This document shows positions 35,746 through 44,476 of a stretch of DNA of 64,000 bases, in pieces (the stretch's first letter is position 1; every line of letters starts with the position of its first letter). The translations under genes and the position numbers were made by a program. Source of the DNA: Tsukamurella paurometabola (lineage in GTDB: Bacteria; Actinomycetota; Actinomycetes; Mycobacteriales; Mycobacteriaceae). A model generated the notes under the pieces. The model had not been told where the DNA came from. It worked only from the letters and a program-made list of their open reading frames with translations, and did no database searches. The DNA lies in the NCBI RefSeq assembly GCF_900631615.1, contig NZ_LR131273.1, positions 2,450,850 to 2,514,849 of the forward strand. Reading direction: 5' to 3'.

Positions 35746-36351
35746 ATGGCTCGTTATACCGGCCCTGTCACCCGTAAGTCCCGTCGTCTGGGCGTCGACC
35801 TCGTCGGCGGTTCCGAGGCGTTCGAGCGTCGTCCGTACCCGCCCGGCCAGCACGGCCGCGCGCGGATCAAGGAGTCCGAGTACCTCCTGCAGCTCAAGGA
35901 GAAGCAGAAGGCGCGCTTCCTGTACGGCGTGATGGAGAAGCAGTTCTCCCGCTACTACCAGGAGGCCAAGACCGCCTCGGGTAAGACCGGCGACGCCCTG
36001 CTGCAGATCCTCGAGACCCGCCTCGACAACGTCGTGTACCGCGCCGGCCTGGCCCGTACCCGTCGTCAGGCCCGCCAGCTGGTGACCCACGGTCACTTCA
36101 CGGTGAACGGCGTCCGCGTGGATGTGCCCTCGTACCGCGTCTCGCAGTACGACATCATCGACGTCCGCCCGAAGTCGCTCGGCACCACGCCGTTCCAGAT
36201 CGCGCGGGAGACCGTCGGCGAGCGCACCGCTCCGGCATGGCTCCAGGTGGTCCCGTCGACCCTGCGCATCCTCGTGCACCGCGTGCCCGAGCGTGAGCAG
36301 ATCGTCGTGCCCTTCCAGGAGCAGCTCATCGTCGAGTACTACTCGAAGTAA
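35746..36351 (+). CDS. rpsD: 30S ribosomal protein S4 (uS4), zinc-free type
   Basis: A 201-residue uS4, an initiator of 30S assembly. It has MARYTGPVTRKSRRLGVDL and the S4 RNA-binding domain LDNVVYRAGLARTRRQARQLVTHGHFTVNG. The N-terminal cysteines of the zinc-binding form are absent (C- type), as in many actinobacteria. In E. coli this protein controls the alpha operon. Confidence 0.98.
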   Translation: MARYTGPVTRKSRRLGVDLVGGSEAFERRPYPPGQHGRARIKESEYLLQLKEKQKARFLYGVMEKQFSRYYQEAKTASGKTGDALLQILETRLDNVVYRAGLARTRRQARQLVTHGHFTVNGVRVDVPSYRVSQYDIIDVRPKSLGTTPFQIARETVGERTAPAWLQVVPSTLRILVHRVPEREQIVVPFQEQLIVEYYSK

Positions 36352-36433
36352 GTAGTGCACGGTCGCCGGCGGAACAGCCGCCGGCGGCCTTCTACGGGCG
36401 TCAAATAGCGGACGCCCAGAGAGAAGGAAACTC

Positions 36434-37492
36434 ATGCTCATCTCGCAGCGACCCACCCTCAGCGAAGAGGTCATCTCCGAGGCGCGCTCGAAGTTCATCA
36501 TCGAGCCGCTGGAGCCCGGCTTCGGCTACACGCTGGGCAACTCGCTCCGCCGCACGCTGCTGTCGTCCATCCCGGGCGCGGCCGTGACCAGCATCCGCAT
36601 CGACGGCGTGCTGCACGAGTTCACCACGGTCCCCGGCGTGAAGGAGGATGTCACCGACATCATCCTGAACCTCAAGGGCCTGGTCGTCTCGTCGGAGGAC
36701 GACGAGCCGGTCACCATGTACGTGCGCAAGCAGGGTCCGGGCGCCGTCACCGCGGGCGACATCGTCCCGCCGGCGTCGGTCACCGTCCACAACCCCGACC
36801 TGCACATCGCCACCCTGAACGACAAGGGCAAGCTCGAGATCGAGCTCGTCGTCGAGCGGGGCCGCGGCTACGTGCCGGCCGTGCAGAACAAGGCGTCGGG
36901 CGCCGAGATCGGCCGCATCCCGGTCGACTCGATCTACTCGCCCGTGCTGAAGGTGACCTACAAGGTCGAGGCGACCCGTGTCGAGCAGCGCACCGACTTC
37001 GACCGTCTGATCCTGGACGTCGAGACCAAGAACTCGATGACCGCGCGGGACGCGCTGGCGTCGGCGGGCAAGACCCTGGTCGAGCTGTTCGGGCTCGCCC
37101 GGGAGCTGAACGTCGAGGCCGAGGGCATCGAGATCGGCCCGTCGCCGGCCGAGGCCGACCACATCGCGGCGTTCTCGCTGCCGATCGAGGACCTCGACCT
37201 GACGGTGCGCTCGTACAACTGCCTCAAGCGCGAGGGTGTGCACACCGTGGGCGAGCTCGTGGCCCGCACCGAGTCCGACCTTCTCGACATCCGCAACTTC
37301 GGTCAGAAGTCGATCGACGAGGTCAAGGTCAAGCTGCACGCGCTGGGTCTGGCCCTCAAGGACAGCCCCGCGTCGTTCGATCCGTCGCAGGTCGACGGCT
37401 ACGACCCCGCCACCGGCACCTGGAGCGACGAGCCGTCGTTCTCGGGCGATGCCGATGGCGACCAGGACTACGCCGAGACCGAGCAGCTCTGA
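36434..37492 (+). CDS. rpoA: RNA polymerase alpha subunit
   Basis: A 352-residue alpha subunit. The N-terminal dimerisation and assembly domain (residues 1-225) contains [19 protein letters not shown]. The C-terminal domain (about 245-320) that binds UP elements and activators shows [20 protein letters not shown] and [14 protein letters not shown]. An acidic tail follows. Located between rpsD and rplQ as in the classical alpha operon; the 82-bp gap contains a GCCGCCGGCGG-type inverted repeat that may be a processing site. Confidence 0.98.
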   Translation: MLISQRPTLSEEVISEARSKFIIEPLEPGFGYTLGNSLRRTLLSSIPGAAVTSIRIDGVLHEFTTVPGVKEDVTDIILNLKGLVVSSEDDEPVTMYVRKQGPGAVTAGDIVPPASVTVHNPDLHIATLNDKGKLEIELVVERGRGYVPAVQNKASGAEIGRIPVDSIYSPVLKVTYKVEATRVEQRTDFDRLILDVETKNSMTARDALASAGKTLVELFGLARELNVEAEGIEIGPSPAEADHIAAFSLPIEDLDLTVRSYNCLKREGVHTVGELVARTESDLLDIRNFGQKSIDEVKVKLHALGLALKDSPASFDPSQVDGYDPATGTWSDEPSFSGDADGDQDYAETEQL

Positions 37493-37528
37493 CCCCAGAG
37501 CTCTTCTTAAACACCCACAGGAGAAACA

Positions 37529-38224
37529 ATGCCTAGGCCCACTAAGGGCGCCCGGATGGGCGGCTCGGCCTCGCACCAGAAGCACATTCTGGCGAACCTC
37601 GCGACCGCGCTCTTCGAGCACGGCCGCATCGAGACCACCGAGTCCCGCGCCAAGCGCCTGCGTCCCTACGCGGAGAAGCTGATCAGCCACGCCAAGCACG
37701 GCAAGCTGGCCAACCGCCGCGAGGTCATGAAGGAGATCCGCAACAAGGACGTCGTGCACGTGCTGTTCGCGGAGATCGCTCCGGCCGTCGCCGACCGTCA
37801 GGGCGGCTACACCCGGATCATCAAGACCGAGAACCGGAAGGGCGACAACGCCCCGATGGCGGTCATCGAGATCGTGACCGAGCAGCTCGCCGCCACCGAG
37901 GCCTCGCGCGCCACCCGCGTCGCCGCCTCGCAGGCCGCTGCCAAGTCCGCCGCCGTCGAGGCCGCGGAGATCGTCGAGAACGAGGCTCCGGCCGAGGGCT
38001 CGGACCTCCCCGCCGGCGCGCACGCGCCGCTCGAGGACGTCAACGAGGCCCCCGAGGGCTTCCCGATCAAGGGCAACGCCGACTCGAAGCTGTACCACCG
38101 CCCCGGTACCCGCTTCTTCGACTCGACGGTCGCCGAGATCTGGTTCGCGGACGAGGCTTCGGCCGAGGCCGCGGGCTACTCGCTGCCGAAGTCGCAGCAG
38201 GAGGACGCCTCCGACTCGGAGTAG
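37529..38224 (+). CDS. rplQ: 50S ribosomal protein L17 (bL17) with C-terminal add-on domain
   Basis: A 231-residue bL17. Residues 1-119 are the standard fold ([39 protein letters not shown]). Residues 120-177 are an Ala/Glu linker. Residues 178-231 form a compact motif ([20 protein letters not shown] then [16 protein letters not shown]) that recurs at the ends of various actinobacterial proteins and is called a 'sunset' domain in some annotations. E. coli L17 is 127 residues, so this is a real extension. The role of the tail is unknown. Last gene of the alpha block; terminator follows. Confidence 0.96.
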   Translation: MPRPTKGARMGGSASHQKHILANLATALFEHGRIETTESRAKRLRPYAEKLISHAKHGKLANRREVMKEIRNKDVVHVLFAEIAPAVADRQGGYTRIIKTENRKGDNAPMAVIEIVTEQLAATEASRATRVAASQAAAKSAAVEAAEIVENEAPAEGSDLPAGAHAPLEDVNEAPEGFPIKGNADSKLYHRPGTRFFDSTVAEIWFADEASAEAAGYSLPKSQQEDASDSE

Positions 38225-38237
38225 TCACCCCGCACGC

Positions 38238-38270
38238 AAGCCCGCCACCTGCATCGCAGGTGGCGGGCTT
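38238..38270 (+). terminator. Terminator behind rplQ
   Basis: A perfect 15-bp stem (38238-38252 with 38256-38270, arm AAGCCCGCCACCTGC) and a 3-nt loop, 13 bp after the rplQ stop. No U-tract. Confidence 0.9.
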
Positions 38271-38283
38271 CGTCGTCTGCGGG

Positions 38284-38745
38284 TCAGCGTCGCGTCGTCG
38301 CGATCACGGCGTCGACGGTGGCCCGAACCTGGTCCGCCGATACCCGCGGCAGCGTGAACCGCGCCAGGTACGCCTCGTTCGTCACGCGCGACCAATCGCA
38401 GGTGACGGCGACGAGTGTCCCGTCCCCCTCCGGGATGAACTCCCACGACCACTCGACGCCGACGGGCGGCTTGCCCCGCCCGGCGGGCAGCCAGGCGATC
38501 CGCGCGCCCGGTTCGAACGCGACCACGTGGTTGTCCACCGAGTACGGGCGGCCCTGCTCGTCGGTCATCTCCATGCCGAAGGTCTGCCCGACGCCGGTGA
38601 TCGTCTCGGGGCTGTCGGCGGAGACGCCGCGGAGCATGCCGGAGCCGTCGGCCGCCGCATGCACCGCGGGGCGGGTGAGGGCCTCGAACAGCACGGACGG
38701 CGGGACGTCGGCGAACACGGTGACGGTCTGCGCGGTCTCGGTCAC
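38284..38745 (-). CDS. SRPBCC (START-like) domain protein
   Basis: A 153-residue protein of the polyketide-cyclase/START-like fold: a long beta-sheet with QTVTVFADVPPSVLFEALTRP at the start, IAWLPAGRGKPPVGVEWSWEF in the middle, and a C-terminal helix (ADQVRATVDAVIATTR). Members bind hydrophobic ligands or act as cyclases or dehydratases; no specific ligand can be read off. GTG start at 38745. It is downstream of the FAD monooxygenase on the same strand but separated by a long inverted repeat, so co-transcription is uncertain. Confidence 0.8.
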   Translation of the reverse strand: MTETAQTVTVFADVPPSVLFEALTRPAVHAAADGSGMLRGVSADSPETITGVGQTFGMEMTDEQGRPYSVDNHVVAFEPGARIAWLPAGRGKPPVGVEWSWEFIPEGDGTLVAVTCDWSRVTNEAYLARFTLPRVSADQVRATVDAVIATTRR

Positions 38746-38762
38746 GCTCTCGACGCTACGCC

Positions 38763-38838
38763 GCTCACGATGTCGGGTTCTGCGTGCGAGGAGATGTCTC
38801 AGCGCAGTTGCACCGCCGCAGAACGCGACATCGTGAGC
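38763..38838. repeat. Long imperfect inverted repeat between two minus-strand genes
   Basis: GCTCACGATGTCGGGTTCTGCG (22 nt, 38763-38784) pairs with 38817-38838 with one mismatch (G against C at position 14) around a 32-nt loop that itself contains GAGATGTCTC. It lies between the end of the monooxygenase gene and the start of the SRPBCC gene. It may be a terminator, but stem length and sequence (not G/C monotony) suggest a dispersed repeat or small mobile-element remnant. Confidence 0.8.
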
Positions 38839-38842
38839 CGGC

Positions 38843-40027
38843 TCAGTAGTCCGGCAGGTCGATCCCGTCGGCCTTCGCGAACTGCGCGGCCCACACCAGC
38901 CGCATCGGCCAGCGCGTGGCGGTCCGGTAGGTCAGATCGCCCAGGGCCGCACCGAGCCGGCCCATCGGCGCGAACCCGGCGGGACTTCCCGGCGGCAGCT
39001 CCTGCGCCTTCGTCACGAAGGGCCGCATCACCGCGTCGTACCGCGCGAGGGCGCGGGTGACGTCCCCGTCCGCCCGGCCGAGTTCGCCGGTGAGGACGTA
39101 TGCGCCCACCAGTGCGAGCGTGGTGCCGAGTCCGGTGAGCGGGGTGGGGCAGTAGCCCGCGTCGCCGACGAGGGCGACCCGGCCGCGGGTCCAGCCGTCC
39201 AGCGTCACCTGGGCGAGGTCCTGGTACGCCCAGTCGTCGGCGGTGCGCATGGCCCGCAGCAGCTGCGGCGCGACCCACCCGACGTCGGCGAACTCCCGCT
39301 CGAACAGCGCGAACTGTTCCTCCCGGCCGAGCCGGTGGGGGTCGGTGCCCCGGATCGCGAGGCCGGCCTTGACGGTCCCGGCGGTGCGCGACGGCCGGAC
39401 CGAGACCACGCGGCCGCGGCCGGCGGTGTGCATGAGGTACCAGCCGCGGGTGTCCTCGTCGATCGCGGCGGTGAACCACGCGTACCGGAGCCCGATCGGC
39501 GCGAGTACGCCGGAGTCCGGGCCGAGGGCGGCGCGACGCACCGCGGAGCCGAGGCCGTCGGCGCCGATCACCAGGTCGAACTCGCGCGGTGCCGCGGTCT
39601 CGAAGGTCACGCGGGCGACGGCACGGTCCTGTTCGATCGCGGTGACGGTGTCGTCCCACAGCCACTCGACGTCGTCGGGGACGGCCGCGGCCAGCACCTC
39701 GGCGAGATCGCCGCGCAGGATCTCGTGGGTGGAGACCACGCCGTTGCCGTCGAAGGCCTCGACGGGCATGCGCGCGCCGCGTCGCCCGCGGTCGTCGACC
39801 TTGACGATGCCGCGCTGGTCGAGCAGCCGTTCGGTGCTGGCGGGGCCGAGGCCGAGCCGGTCGATCACGGTGCGGCCGGCGCCGCGCAGGTCGACGGTCT
39901 GGCCGCCCGCCCGCAGCGACGGTGCGCGTTCGACGATCGTGACGCGGTGCCCCTGGCGGGCGAGGAGGAGGGCGGCGGCGGGACCGGCGATCGACGCGCC
40001 GCTGATGAGGATCCGAAGCTGATTCAT
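38843..40027 (-). CDS. FAD-dependent monooxygenase (PHBH/Tet(X)-like)
   Basis: A 394-residue class A flavin monooxygenase. The N-terminal dinucleotide fold has a variant GxGxxG, ISGASIAGPAAALLLARQG, then the second FAD motif DLVIGADGLGSAVRR (around residue 151) and the third, VALVGDAGYCPTPLTGLGTTLAL (around 285). Such enzymes hydroxylate aromatic or polyketide compounds, including tetracyclines in Tet(X) relatives. It is transcribed divergently from a GntR-TetR chimeric regulator with a palindrome between them, the classic arrangement of a drug-responsive enzyme and its repressor. Substrate unknown. Confidence 0.88.
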   Translation of the reverse strand: MNQLRILISGASIAGPAAALLLARQGHRVTIVERAPSLRAGGQTVDLRGAGRTVIDRLGLGPASTERLLDQRGIVKVDDRGRRGARMPVEAFDGNGVVSTHEILRGDLAEVLAAAVPDDVEWLWDDTVTAIEQDRAVARVTFETAAPREFDLVIGADGLGSAVRRAALGPDSGVLAPIGLRYAWFTAAIDEDTRGWYLMHTAGRGRVVSVRPSRTAGTVKAGLAIRGTDPHRLGREEQFALFEREFADVGWVAPQLLRAMRTADDWAYQDLAQVTLDGWTRGRVALVGDAGYCPTPLTGLGTTLALVGAYVLTGELGRADGDVTRALARYDAVMRPFVTKAQELPPGSPAGFAPMGRLGAALGDLTYRTATRWPMRLVWAAQFAKADGIDLPDY

Positions 40028-40091
40028 AGGGCGAACGTACGCCGTATCGAGTGCATCACGCTACAGTGTTGACGTGGATATTCGAAGAAAG

Positions 40092-40103
40092 TGCACTAGT
40101 GCA
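40092..40103. promoter_or_regulatory. Perfect 12-bp palindrome between monooxygenase and regulator
   Basis: TGCACTAGTGCA lies in the 96-bp divergent gap, 21 bp before the regulator GTG. GAGTGCATCACG (from 40050) nearer the monooxygenase may be a second half-site. TTGACG (40069-40074) could be the regulator's -35. Operator role is inferred from position and symmetry. Confidence 0.5.
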
Positions 40104-40123
40104 TCGGGTGCGAGGGAGACGCG

Positions 40124-41005
40124 GTGACCCGCGCCGAGGAGGTCGCGGCGCTGCTGCGCGAGCGGATCGCGTCCGGCCGGTTGCGGCCCGGGGACCGGGC
40201 ACCGTCGACGCGGGCGATCATGCGCGATCACGGCGTGGCGATGGCCACGGCCTCGAAGGTCCTGTCCCTGCTGCAGGCCGAGGGGCTGATCGACTCGGCG
40301 CCCGGACGCGGCAGCGTCGTGCTCGCACCGGACCGGCCGCGCGCCCCCGCGCCGACCACGGCCGACGTCATCTCCGCGGCCGTCGCGATCGCGGACGCCG
40401 AGTCGTTGCCGGCCGTCTCGATGCGCCGGCTCGCGGCGACGCTGGAGATCCCCACGATGGCGGTGTACCGCTACGTGCCCAGCAGTGAGGACCTGCAGTC
40501 GACGATGCTGGACCGCGTGCTCGGCGAGCTGGACATCCCGCCACGGGGCGCGGACTGGCGCGCCGATGTCGAGGCGCTGCTGCGCGCGCTGTGGGAGTCC
40601 ATGAAGGCCCACCCGTGGCTGCCGGGGGCGATGTCGATGACCCGGCCGGCGGTGCTGCCGGGCGCGATGCCGATGTCGGAGCACCTGCTCGCGTCGCTGC
40701 GGGCCGCGGGCCTGCCGCCGCGGGCGGCGTTCACCGAGTACCTGTGCCTGCTGAACCTCGTGCGCGGCCTGGGCGCGACGATCGAGCCCGAGCTCGCCGA
40801 CCGCGCGGCGACGGGGGTGACCGAGGACGAGTGGATCGACACCCAGCTGGACGAGCTGCGCGCGGCGGCCCCCGCCGACCGCTTCCCGGTGATGGCGGAG
40901 ATGCTGCGCACCAGCTACCCGTATGACGCGGACGTGCTGCTCGATACCGCCCTCACGCGCTACCTGGACGGGCTCGCGGCAGCGGTAGAGTCACCGGCGA
41001 CATGA
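40124..41005 (+). CDS. GntR-TetR chimeric transcriptional regulator
   Basis: A 293-residue regulator with two DNA-binding modules. Residues 4-70 are a GntR winged helix ([50 protein letters not shown]). Residues about 80-128 are a TetR-type helix-turn-helix ([26 protein letters not shown]). The rest is an all-helical TetR C-terminal ligand-binding domain. Such fusions occur in actinobacteria beside drug-modifying enzymes. The GTG at 40124 retains the full GntR domain. Its stop overlaps the truA start (ATGA), so truA may be co-transcribed with it. Confidence 0.87.
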   Translation: MTRAEEVAALLRERIASGRLRPGDRAPSTRAIMRDHGVAMATASKVLSLLQAEGLIDSAPGRGSVVLAPDRPRAPAPTTADVISAAVAIADAESLPAVSMRRLAATLEIPTMAVYRYVPSSEDLQSTMLDRVLGELDIPPRGADWRADVEALLRALWESMKAHPWLPGAMSMTRPAVLPGAMPMSEHLLASLRAAGLPPRAAFTEYLCLLNLVRGLGATIEPELADRAATGVTEDEWIDTQLDELRAAAPADRFPVMAEMLRTSYPYDADVLLDTALTRYLDGLAAAVESPAT

Positions 41006-41832
41006 CTCGCTACCGCCTCGACATCGCCTACGACGGCACCGACTTCAGCGGCTGGGCCCGCCAGCCCGAGCGCCGCACGGTGTGCGGTGTGCTGGAGGAG
41101 ACGATCGGCACGATCCTGCGGACGGACGTGCAGCTCACCGTCGCCGGCCGCACCGACGCGGGCGTGCACGCCACGGGCCAGGTCGCGCACCTGGACACCG
41201 ACGTCGCGCTGCCCGACGGTCTCGTCCGCCGGCTCGCGCGGATGCTGCCGCTGGACGTCCGGGTCACCGCGATCGCCGAGGCTCCGCCCGAGTTCGACGC
41301 CCGCTTCTCGGCGCTGCGCCGCCACTACGAGTACCGTCTCACCGACGCGCCCTTCGGCGCGAACCCGCTGCGCGCCCGCGACACCGCGCCCTGGCGCCGG
41401 CCCGTCGACCTGGAGCGGATGCAGGAGGCGAGCGACCGGCTGCTGGGCCTGCACGACTTCGCCGCCTTCTGCCGCCGCCGCGAGGGGGCAACGACGATCC
41501 GCGAGCTGCAGCGCTTCGCCTGGCGCCGGGACGCCGACGGGGTGTTCACCGCGGAGGTCTCCGCCGACGCCTTCTGCTGGTCGATGGTGCGCTCCCTGGT
41601 CGGGGCGGTCGCCGCGGTCGGGGAGGGGCGACGGTCCGCCGACTGGGTCGCGGGGTTGCTCGCGGAGCGCGAGCGCTCCAGCGCCATCAACGTGGCCGCC
41701 GCGTGCGGGCTCACGCTGGTGCGCGTCGACTACCCTGCGGACGACGAGCTCGCCGAGCGCAACCGGGTCACCCGCGAGAAGCGCGAGGTCGACGGCCCGG
41801 GGTCGGGCGCGGGCGGCTGCTGCGGCGACTGA
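41002..41832 (+). CDS. truA: tRNA pseudouridine(38-40) synthase
   Basis: A 276-residue TruA, which isomerises uridines 38-40 of the tRNA anticodon stem. It has [13 protein letters not shown], catalytic D52 in [10 protein letters not shown], and the C-terminal [19 protein letters not shown]. The gene behind rplQ in many actinobacteria is truA; here four genes are inserted between them. The ATG overlaps the upstream regulator gene by 4 bp. The tail is Gly/Cys-rich (GGCCGD). Confidence 0.96.
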   Translation: MTRYRLDIAYDGTDFSGWARQPERRTVCGVLEETIGTILRTDVQLTVAGRTDAGVHATGQVAHLDTDVALPDGLVRRLARMLPLDVRVTAIAEAPPEFDARFSALRRHYEYRLTDAPFGANPLRARDTAPWRRPVDLERMQEASDRLLGLHDFAAFCRRREGATTIRELQRFAWRRDADGVFTAEVSADAFCWSMVRSLVGAVAAVGEGRRSADWVAGLLAERERSSAINVAAACGLTLVRVDYPADDELAERNRVTREKREVDGPGSGAGGCCGD

Positions 41833-41900
41833 CGGAGCTTGAGCCGCCGTTCGCCGGGAGTTCATGATCGCGATGCCCGCCGCGTGGATACTCGGCTGAT

Positions 41901-42545
41901 GTGAACCCCTTCGACGTCACCGGCTTCCTCGGTTCCGCGGGCCTCATCGGCCTGGTGCTGCTGATCTTCATCGAGACCGGTCTGCTGGTGGGTTTCATCT
42001 TCCCGGGGGATTCGATCCTGTTCACCGCGGGCATCTTCGCGGCGCAGCCCACGCCGTTCGCGCAGCTGTGGCAGCTGCTGCTGTTCCTGCCCATCGCGGC
42101 GATCCTCGGCGACCAGTGCGGCTACGCGCTCGGCCGGTACGCCGGGCCGAGGGTGATGCGGGGCAGGGTCATGAACTTCATCGGCCAGGGCCCGGTCGAC
42201 AAGACGTACGCCTTCTTCGACAAGTACGGCCCGTTCACGGTGCTCTTCGCCCGGTTTATCGGCATCGTCCGCACGCTGGTGCCGGTGCTGGCGGGCTTCT
42301 CGAAGATGGATCACCGCAAGTTCACGATCTTCTCGGTTCTCGGCTCGATCCTGTGGTGCGACGGGATCGTGCTGCTCGGCTACTTCCTCGGCGGCGTCCC
42401 GTTCCTGCGGAACAACCTCGAGGTGCTGTTCATCGGCTCCGCGCTGACGATCATCGTCCCCATCGCCATCACCGTGATCACCCGCCGCCGCGCCCGCAAG
42501 CGCGAATCCGCGGAAGCCGCTCCGGTGGAGCCCGCCACGCGCTAA
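41901..42545 (+). CDS. DedA-family membrane protein
   Basis: A 214-residue integral membrane protein of the DedA (SNARE-associated/VTT) family. Signatures: ETGLLVGFIFPGDSILFTAG, GDQCGYALGRYAG, and ARFIGIVRTLVPVLAGFSKM with the essential arginines. DedA proteins act as lipid carriers or flippases (undecaprenyl phosphate, phosphatidylethanolamine) with proton coupling. GTG start 8 nt after a GATACT box, so probably leaderless. Its stop codon contributes to the -10-like TAACCT of the next gene. Confidence 0.9.
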   Translation: MNPFDVTGFLGSAGLIGLVLLIFIETGLLVGFIFPGDSILFTAGIFAAQPTPFAQLWQLLLFLPIAAILGDQCGYALGRYAGPRVMRGRVMNFIGQGPVDKTYAFFDKYGPFTVLFARFIGIVRTLVPVLAGFSKMDHRKFTIFSVLGSILWCDGIVLLGYFLGGVPFLRNNLEVLFIGSALTIIVPIAITVITRRRARKRESAEAAPVEPATR

Positions 42546-42555
42546 CCTCCTCCGC

Positions 42556-43758
42556 ATGATCGGGTTGGGGGACCCGGAGCGCATCGTCATCGACTGCGCG
42601 GGGGATGAGTGGTATGTGCGCGGGCCGGACGGTGCCGTGCGATCGACGGCCGCGCCGGCGGACGTGGAGGAGTTCGTCGCGCCCGCGGTCGCGACCCGGC
42701 AGTGGGCGCAGTGGCTCGCCGATGCGGCCGGCGGCAGCGCGCCGTCGCGCACCTGGACGGTGCTGGCGCCCAGCGTTTTCGGCGCCCCGCGCCGCAGCTT
42801 GATCGCCGCTGCGGCTGCGGCGTTGGGGGTGGATGCCGACGTGCTGCCGCGCGCGGCGGCGCTCGCCGATGCCGCGGGGGTCCTGTTCTGCCGCCGCGCC
42901 CTCGTCCTCGAATGCCGTGGCGCGGTGGCGCAGGCCCACGTCCTGGTCCTGGCCGACGGTGCCTGGCGCCCGGTCGCGGCCGCCTCCCACCCGGATCCGG
43001 TCCGCGCCGCGCGCCGGGTCGTCGACGACGAGGTCGACCAGGCGATCGTCGACGGTCCGCCCGAGGTCTACCGCGCGGTGCGCGCGGCGTTGGCCACGGT
43101 CCACCTCTGGCGGGTGGTCCGTACCGATCCCGCGGACGTGCTGGCGCTCGGCCCGGACGGGCCGCCGGCGGCGGAGCCCCGCCCGCCCGATCCCGAGCCC
43201 GAACCGGCCGCCGCGCACCGCCGTCCGCGTCGTTGGCCGCTCGTCGTGGCCGGCGCGGGCACCGTCGGCCTGGTCGCCGCGGGCGCGGTGGCGTGCCTGC
43301 CGGGTGCGCCACCGGCCGCACCGGTACGGCCCGCCCCGCCCGACGAGACGTTCGTCCGCGTCGCCTTCGACGGCGCCTCCGTCGACCTCCCGCGCGGGTG
43401 GGCCGTGAGCGAGCCCGGACCGGATCGCAGGCTCGCGCAGGCCGATGACGGTCGCCGCGTCACCGTGGTCCGCACGCGCCTGCGGGCACCGTCGGATCTC
43501 GCGGCGGTCGCGGCCGACCTCGAGTCCGCGCTCGCGCGCCGGGCCGACCGGCGGATCACCGATCTCACCCCGAGCACGCTCGTGGCGGGGCGCGAGGTCA
43601 TCGGCTACCGCGAGCGACTCGATGCGGAGCGGTTCGTCGACTGGTACGTCGTGGTCGCGGGCACGGCCCAGCTCAGCGTCGGGTGTGAGGCGGGGCGGAC
43701 GGCCGCCCCGCTCGCGGGTGCGTGCGAGCGGGCCGTCGGCACCGTGCGGGAGGAATGA
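42556..43758 (+). CDS. Type VII secretion-associated protein, Rv3446c-like
   Basis: A 400-residue protein. The N-terminal half looks like an actin/Hsp70-type ATPase remnant (IVIDCAGDEWYV, VDQAIVDGPPEVYRAV). A Pro-rich linker, one transmembrane segment (RWPLVVAGAGTVGLVAAGAVACL, about residues 225-248) and an extracytoplasmic domain follow (SVDLPRGWAVSEPG...REVIGYRERLDAERFVDWYVV). That C-terminal domain is the hallmark of the Rv3446c family found in ESX-4 loci. Role in secretion unknown. The ATG follows TAACCT by 7 nt, so the mRNA may be leaderless. It is the first gene of the type VII cluster. Confidence 0.82.
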   Translation: MIGLGDPERIVIDCAGDEWYVRGPDGAVRSTAAPADVEEFVAPAVATRQWAQWLADAAGGSAPSRTWTVLAPSVFGAPRRSLIAAAAAALGVDADVLPRAAALADAAGVLFCRRALVLECRGAVAQAHVLVLADGAWRPVAAASHPDPVRAARRVVDDEVDQAIVDGPPEVYRAVRAALATVHLWRVVRTDPADVLALGPDGPPAAEPRPPDPEPEPAAAHRRPRRWPLVVAGAGTVGLVAAGAVACLPGAPPAAPVRPAPPDETFVRVAFDGASVDLPRGWAVSEPGPDRRLAQADDGRRVTVVRTRLRAPSDLAAVAADLESALARRADRRITDLTPSTLVAGREVIGYRERLDAERFVDWYVVVAGTAQLSVGCEAGRTAAPLAGACERAVGTVREE

Positions 43759-43775
43759 ACCATGAAGGGGGAGAG

Positions 43776-44072
43776 ATGACCATCGCCACATCGACCAACG
43801 GCGGCGTGCGGGTGCGCGCCAACGATCAGGGGACGCCGCTGCACATCGCCATCGAGCGGACGGAACTGCGGCGCGAACCGCAGGACCTGGCCGACGCGAT
43901 CGTCCGGCTCTGCCGGGAGGCGGCGACCACCGCCGGTCTGCGGCGCCGCGCCGAGTTGGAGCGCGCGGGCGTGGGACCCGAGGTCCTGCGCGCGCTGCGG
44001 CTCCCGGAGCCCGCGGCGGTACCGGCACCCGAGGCGGACGACGCCGTCGGCACCTGGCTGCGGCGGGTCTGA
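43776..44072 (+). CDS. YbaB/EbfC-like small protein 1 of the type VII locus
   Basis: A 98-residue protein with a YbaB-like pattern: a beta-hairpin (GGVRVRANDQGTPLHIAIER) followed by a helix (QDLADAIVRLCREAATTA), then a Pro/Ala tail. YbaB/EbfC proteins are nucleoid-associated dimers; relatives are frequent in actinobacterial type VII loci, where their job is unknown. The ATG at 43776 follows GGGGGAGAG by a single spacing, the ribosome-binding pattern that recurs throughout this locus. The stop overlaps the next start (TGATG). Confidence 0.7.
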   Translation: MTIATSTNGGVRVRANDQGTPLHIAIERTELRREPQDLADAIVRLCREAATTAGLRRRAELERAGVGPEVLRALRLPEPAAVPAPEADDAVGTWLRRV

Positions 44073-44374
44073 TGAGCGCCGAGATGGACCGCATCGAGGC
44101 CCGCGCGCACGAGCAGCTGCGGGTGCTGCGCCGGACCAGTGCGGAGCTCGACGGCGTCCGCGTCGCGGTGTCCAGCCCGGACGGCGCCATCCGGGTGGAG
44201 CTCGACGGGGTCTGCGCGCTGGTCGGGCTGACCCTGACCCCGGCGGCCTGCCGGTCCGACGGTGCCGTGCTCGGCCGGCGCATCGTCGACGTCTGCGCCG
44301 TCGCGGCGCGCGAGGTGCAGGCGCGCCGCGCCGCGGTGATGGAGCGCTTCCACGCGGACTTCGCGGCGGGCTGA
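44072..44374 (+). CDS. YbaB/EbfC-like small protein 2 of the type VII locus
   Basis: A 100-residue protein: N-terminal helix (EMDRIEARAHEQLRVLRRTSAELD), beta-hairpin (VRVAVSSPDGAIRVELDG), then a C-terminal helix (DGAVLGRRIVDVCAVAAREV). This is the full YbaB/EbfC arrangement and closer to the family than its neighbour. It is probably a dimer, perhaps a heterodimer with the preceding protein. Coupled by one base to the upstream gene. No function in secretion has been established for these proteins. Confidence 0.75.
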   Translation: MSAEMDRIEARAHEQLRVLRRTSAELDGVRVAVSSPDGAIRVELDGVCALVGLTLTPAACRSDGAVLGRRIVDVCAVAAREVQARRAAVMERFHADFAAG

Positions 44375-44397
44375 CCGCGGGCCGGGGAAGGAATTCG

Positions 44398-44424
44398 GGA
44401 TCCGATTCCCGAGCTGGTGCGTCC
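44398..44424 (+). promoter_or_regulatory. SigM-like ECF promoter, site A (PE-like gene 1)
   Basis: GGATC (44398-44402), 17-bp spacer, CGTCC (44420-44424), within GGTGCGTCCAAT. It matches sites B and C in spacing and in the 12 bases around the -10. SigM promoters in mycobacteria have GGAAC and CGTC-type boxes. The start codon is 52 nt downstream. Confidence 0.65.
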
Positions 44425-44476
44425 AATTGATGAGGGCCTCACGCACCGGGCCCGCTGGAGACGATGGGGGAGAGCA

